A stretch of 64,000 nucleotides of DNA. Source: Latrodectus hesperus (Eukaryota > Arthropoda > Arachnida > Araneae > Theridiidae). The DNA lies in the NCBI GenBank assembly GCA_037975125.1, contig JAJQOW010000208.1, positions 62,001 to 126,000 of the forward strand, read 5' to 3'. Of the stretch, positions 62,128-64,000 are shown in pieces; the first letter of the stretch is position 1, and every line of letters begins with the position of its first letter. Position numbers and translations under genes: made by a program. The notes beneath the pieces are model-generated. The model had not been told where the DNA came from. It ran no database searches and saw only the letters and a program-made list of their open reading frames with translations.

Positions 62128-62620
62128 CAGCATACGCCGGGTAAATAGCCTCCTGGGAGGACATTTCATGAATAGTTGGCCGTATTTACGTGTTACAAGG
62201 GAGGAATCCTGGAAAACTGTCAAAGACGCACTCCGGAGTTGAGCATGAAGAAGGTTGAATTGCAGCTTCCATCTCCTGCTCACAGTACCTAGTAGGAGGA
62301 CAGTGTTTCTCGGGGTATCAGGTTCAATCCCAATTACTGTACAGCAAAGAGAGACGGATGTGCTTCTGCATGCACGTCTGTTGAGCTGAGTGCTTGATGA
62401 TTTTCTTGGTTTCCACCGTTGCGATACATGAATGGGGACCACTCTCTATGAAAAGTTCTCTTGGAAGCAACTTACGTGGTGGGTGTTCCAATGCCTTCCA
62501 ATGGCCTTGAGCTCCTACAAGGTGTCAAAACATCATCGCCCATTGATCAACAGTAGCTAGTATCAAACCAGCGACTTTTTTCCTCTCAAGAATGCATTCC
62601 TACCACTTGGCCAACACAAC
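62128..62620 (+). repeat. family G repeat, longest copy
   Basis: GGTTTCCACCGTTGCGATAC, ATGAATGGGGACCACTCTCT and ATGAAAAGTTCTCTTGGAAG match the copies at 44520, 43640 and 13041. Upstream, ATCAGGTTCAATCCCAATT is B-box-like. The overlapping frames do not resemble proteins. Limits are uncertain. Confidence 0.5.
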
Positions 62621-62806
62621 ATAGTTAGTTATTGTTGTTGCACCAGCAAGCTTCCTTATACCTAACCCTGAATAGGGCTTTACTAATCCTACATAGTTGT
62701 ACATATACCCTTTTTAATCAAATATTCAATCCAAATGAAGCTTTGATACAGCGGATAAATTTCGTATACCTCACAAAATTCGGTTTCGTTTGCTTGTCGC
62801 TCGTCG

Positions 62807-62974
62807 TTTTTTTTTTTTTTTTTTTTTTTTTTGCACAAGAGAGTCATTGGACTAGAACCTGCAGTTTGAAGTACATTCTGCACTATTACAAACTCAAACA
62901 CGAGATGGGATTCGAACCTAGGGACTATTGAGCCAAATACCACAGCGCGAACCATCCGGTTGCCAGCTCGGCTA
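62807..62974 (-). mobile_element. tRNA-headed SINE, family F, minus strand, long poly(A)
   Basis: Minus-strand head ATAGCCGAGCTGGCAACCGG from 62974, then TAGGTTCGAATCCCATCTCG, AGTCCAATGACTCTCTTG and TGC followed by a 26-base A run (T run at 62807-62832 on the plus strand). The long pure A tail differs from the CAAA-type tail of the copy at 61934. Confidence 0.85.
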
Positions 62975-63069
62975 TAACATTCTCATTAGAAAATTTTCAT
63001 ATTTATTAATCGTCGAGAGAACCAGAGATTCATAAGTCTTCGTTTGAAAATATGATTTTTCTCAAACAT

Positions 63070-63130
63070 TGTTTTTTTTGTTTTTTTATACAAATACTGG
63101 GGTTTTTTTGTTTTGTTATACAAATACTGG
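63070..63130. repeat. short direct duplication
   Basis: TATACAAATACTGG preceded by a T-rich run occurs twice (ending near 63100 and 63130), just before the satellite array. Confidence 0.85.
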
Positions 63131-63147
63131 ATAAAAGTACAAATATT

Positions 63148-64000
63148 AGCTTCAACATAATTGGTAGAATAAAACTGTGATCTAGGTTTAGGGGAGCACC
63201 AGCTTCAACCTAATTGGTAGAACAAAACTGTGATCTAGGTTTAGGAGAGCACCAGCTTCAACCTAATTGGTAGAACAAAACTGTGATCTAGGTTTAGGAG
63301 AGCACCAGCTTCAACCTAATTGGTAGAACAAAACTGTGATCTAGGTTTAGGAGAGCACCAGCTTCAACCTAATTGGTAGAAAAAAACTGTGATCTAGGTT
63401 TAGGAGAGCACCAGCTTCAACCTAATTGGTAGAACAAAACTGTGATCTAGGTTTAGGAGAGCACCAGCTTCAACCTAATTGGTAGAACAAAACTGTGATC
63501 TAGGTTTAGGAGAGCATCAGCTTCAACCTAATTGGTAGAACAAAACTGTGATCTAGGTTTAGGAGAGCACCAGCTTCAACCTAATTGGTAGAACAAAACT
63601 GTGATCTAGGTTTAGGAGAGCACCAGCTTCAACCTAATTGGTAGAACAAAACTGTGATCTAGGTTTAGGAGAGCACCAGCTTCAACCTAATTGGTAGAAA
63701 AAACTGTGATCTAGGTTTAGGAGAGCACCAGCTTCAACCTAATTGGTAGAACAAAACTGTGATCTAGGTTTAGGAGAGCACCAGCTTCAACCTAATTGGT
63801 AGAACAAAACTGTGATCTAGGTTTAGGAGAGCACCAGCTTCAACCATAATTGGTAGAACAAAACTGTGATCTAGGTTTAGGAGAGCACCAGCTTCAACCT
63901 AATTGGTAGAACAAAACTGTGATCTAGGTTTAGGAGAGCACCAGCTTCAACCTAATTGGTAGAACAAAACTGTGATCTAGGTTTAGGAGAGCACCAGCTT
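63148..64000. repeat. 53-bp satellite-like tandem array
   Basis: Units starting AGCTTCAACCTAATTGG repeat every 53 bp from 63148 (then 63201, 63254, 63307 and onward) to the window end, about 16 copies. The first unit is the most diverged (CAACATAATT, GGGGAGC). Internal variants are single-base changes, one unit with GAAAAAACTG and one with ACCATAATTG. 53 is not a multiple of three, so it is not protein-coding. Confidence 0.98.

Overview
This window is AT-rich animal nuclear DNA, most likely from an arthropod and perhaps a chelicerate such as a spider. That assignment is an inference from the content: many tRNA-headed SINEs, 5'-truncated LINE tails that encode RNase H, a BED-finger hAT transposon and very long (TA)n arrays. 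I find no confident host protein-coding gene, rRNA gene, stand-alone tRNA gene, CRISPR array or bacterial-type operon. Most open frames are microsatellite translations, SINE read-through or chance frames in AT-rich DNA.

Layout. 1-805 is a 72-bp minisatellite that decays rightwards. 806-13400 is a mosaic of SINEs (families I call A, B, E, F), (TA)n arrays, an AT-rich 23-bp tandem array at 8958-9296, a LINE 3' end at 10210-11330 and a GC/AC microsatellite. 13560-20350 holds more SINEs, a precise 1.2-kb terminal-inverted-repeat element with 8-bp target duplications (14951-16150) and a decayed ~250-bp tandem repeat (16565-17320). 20351-31500 is mostly featureless AT-rich DNA with a ~80-bp degenerate tandem repeat, a 49-bp LINE stub and one SINE nested in an older repeat. 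31530-33040 is a cluster of LINE and SINE remnants. 34310-37100 contains the largest (TA)n blocks. 37226-39817 is a decayed hAT transposon on the minus strand. 40050-57930 is SINE and LINE debris, including a textbook 5'-truncated LINE insertion (41985-42398) and the best-preserved RNase H domain (48773-49646). 58000-63150 has GC-richer islets, three more (TA)n arrays and SINEs. 63148-64000 is a homogeneous 53-bp satellite-like array that runs off the window.

How the parts relate. The LINE tails and SINE families A and B end in CAA-type tails, and many copies have 10-14 bp target-site duplications, consistent with LINE-driven trans-mobilisation of the SINEs. SINE families B, D and F have different tRNA-like heads joined to a body beginning GGGCATGGATG, which suggests modular head exchange. 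Two SINE copies carry internal inversions that form hairpins.

The most interesting items for follow-up are the TIR element at 14951, the unnamed dispersed repeat H (8540, 11345, 29335), the two inverted-segment SINEs, the shared-body SINE families and several long perfect or near-perfect hairpins. Family letters A-H are local labels only; no database was consulted.
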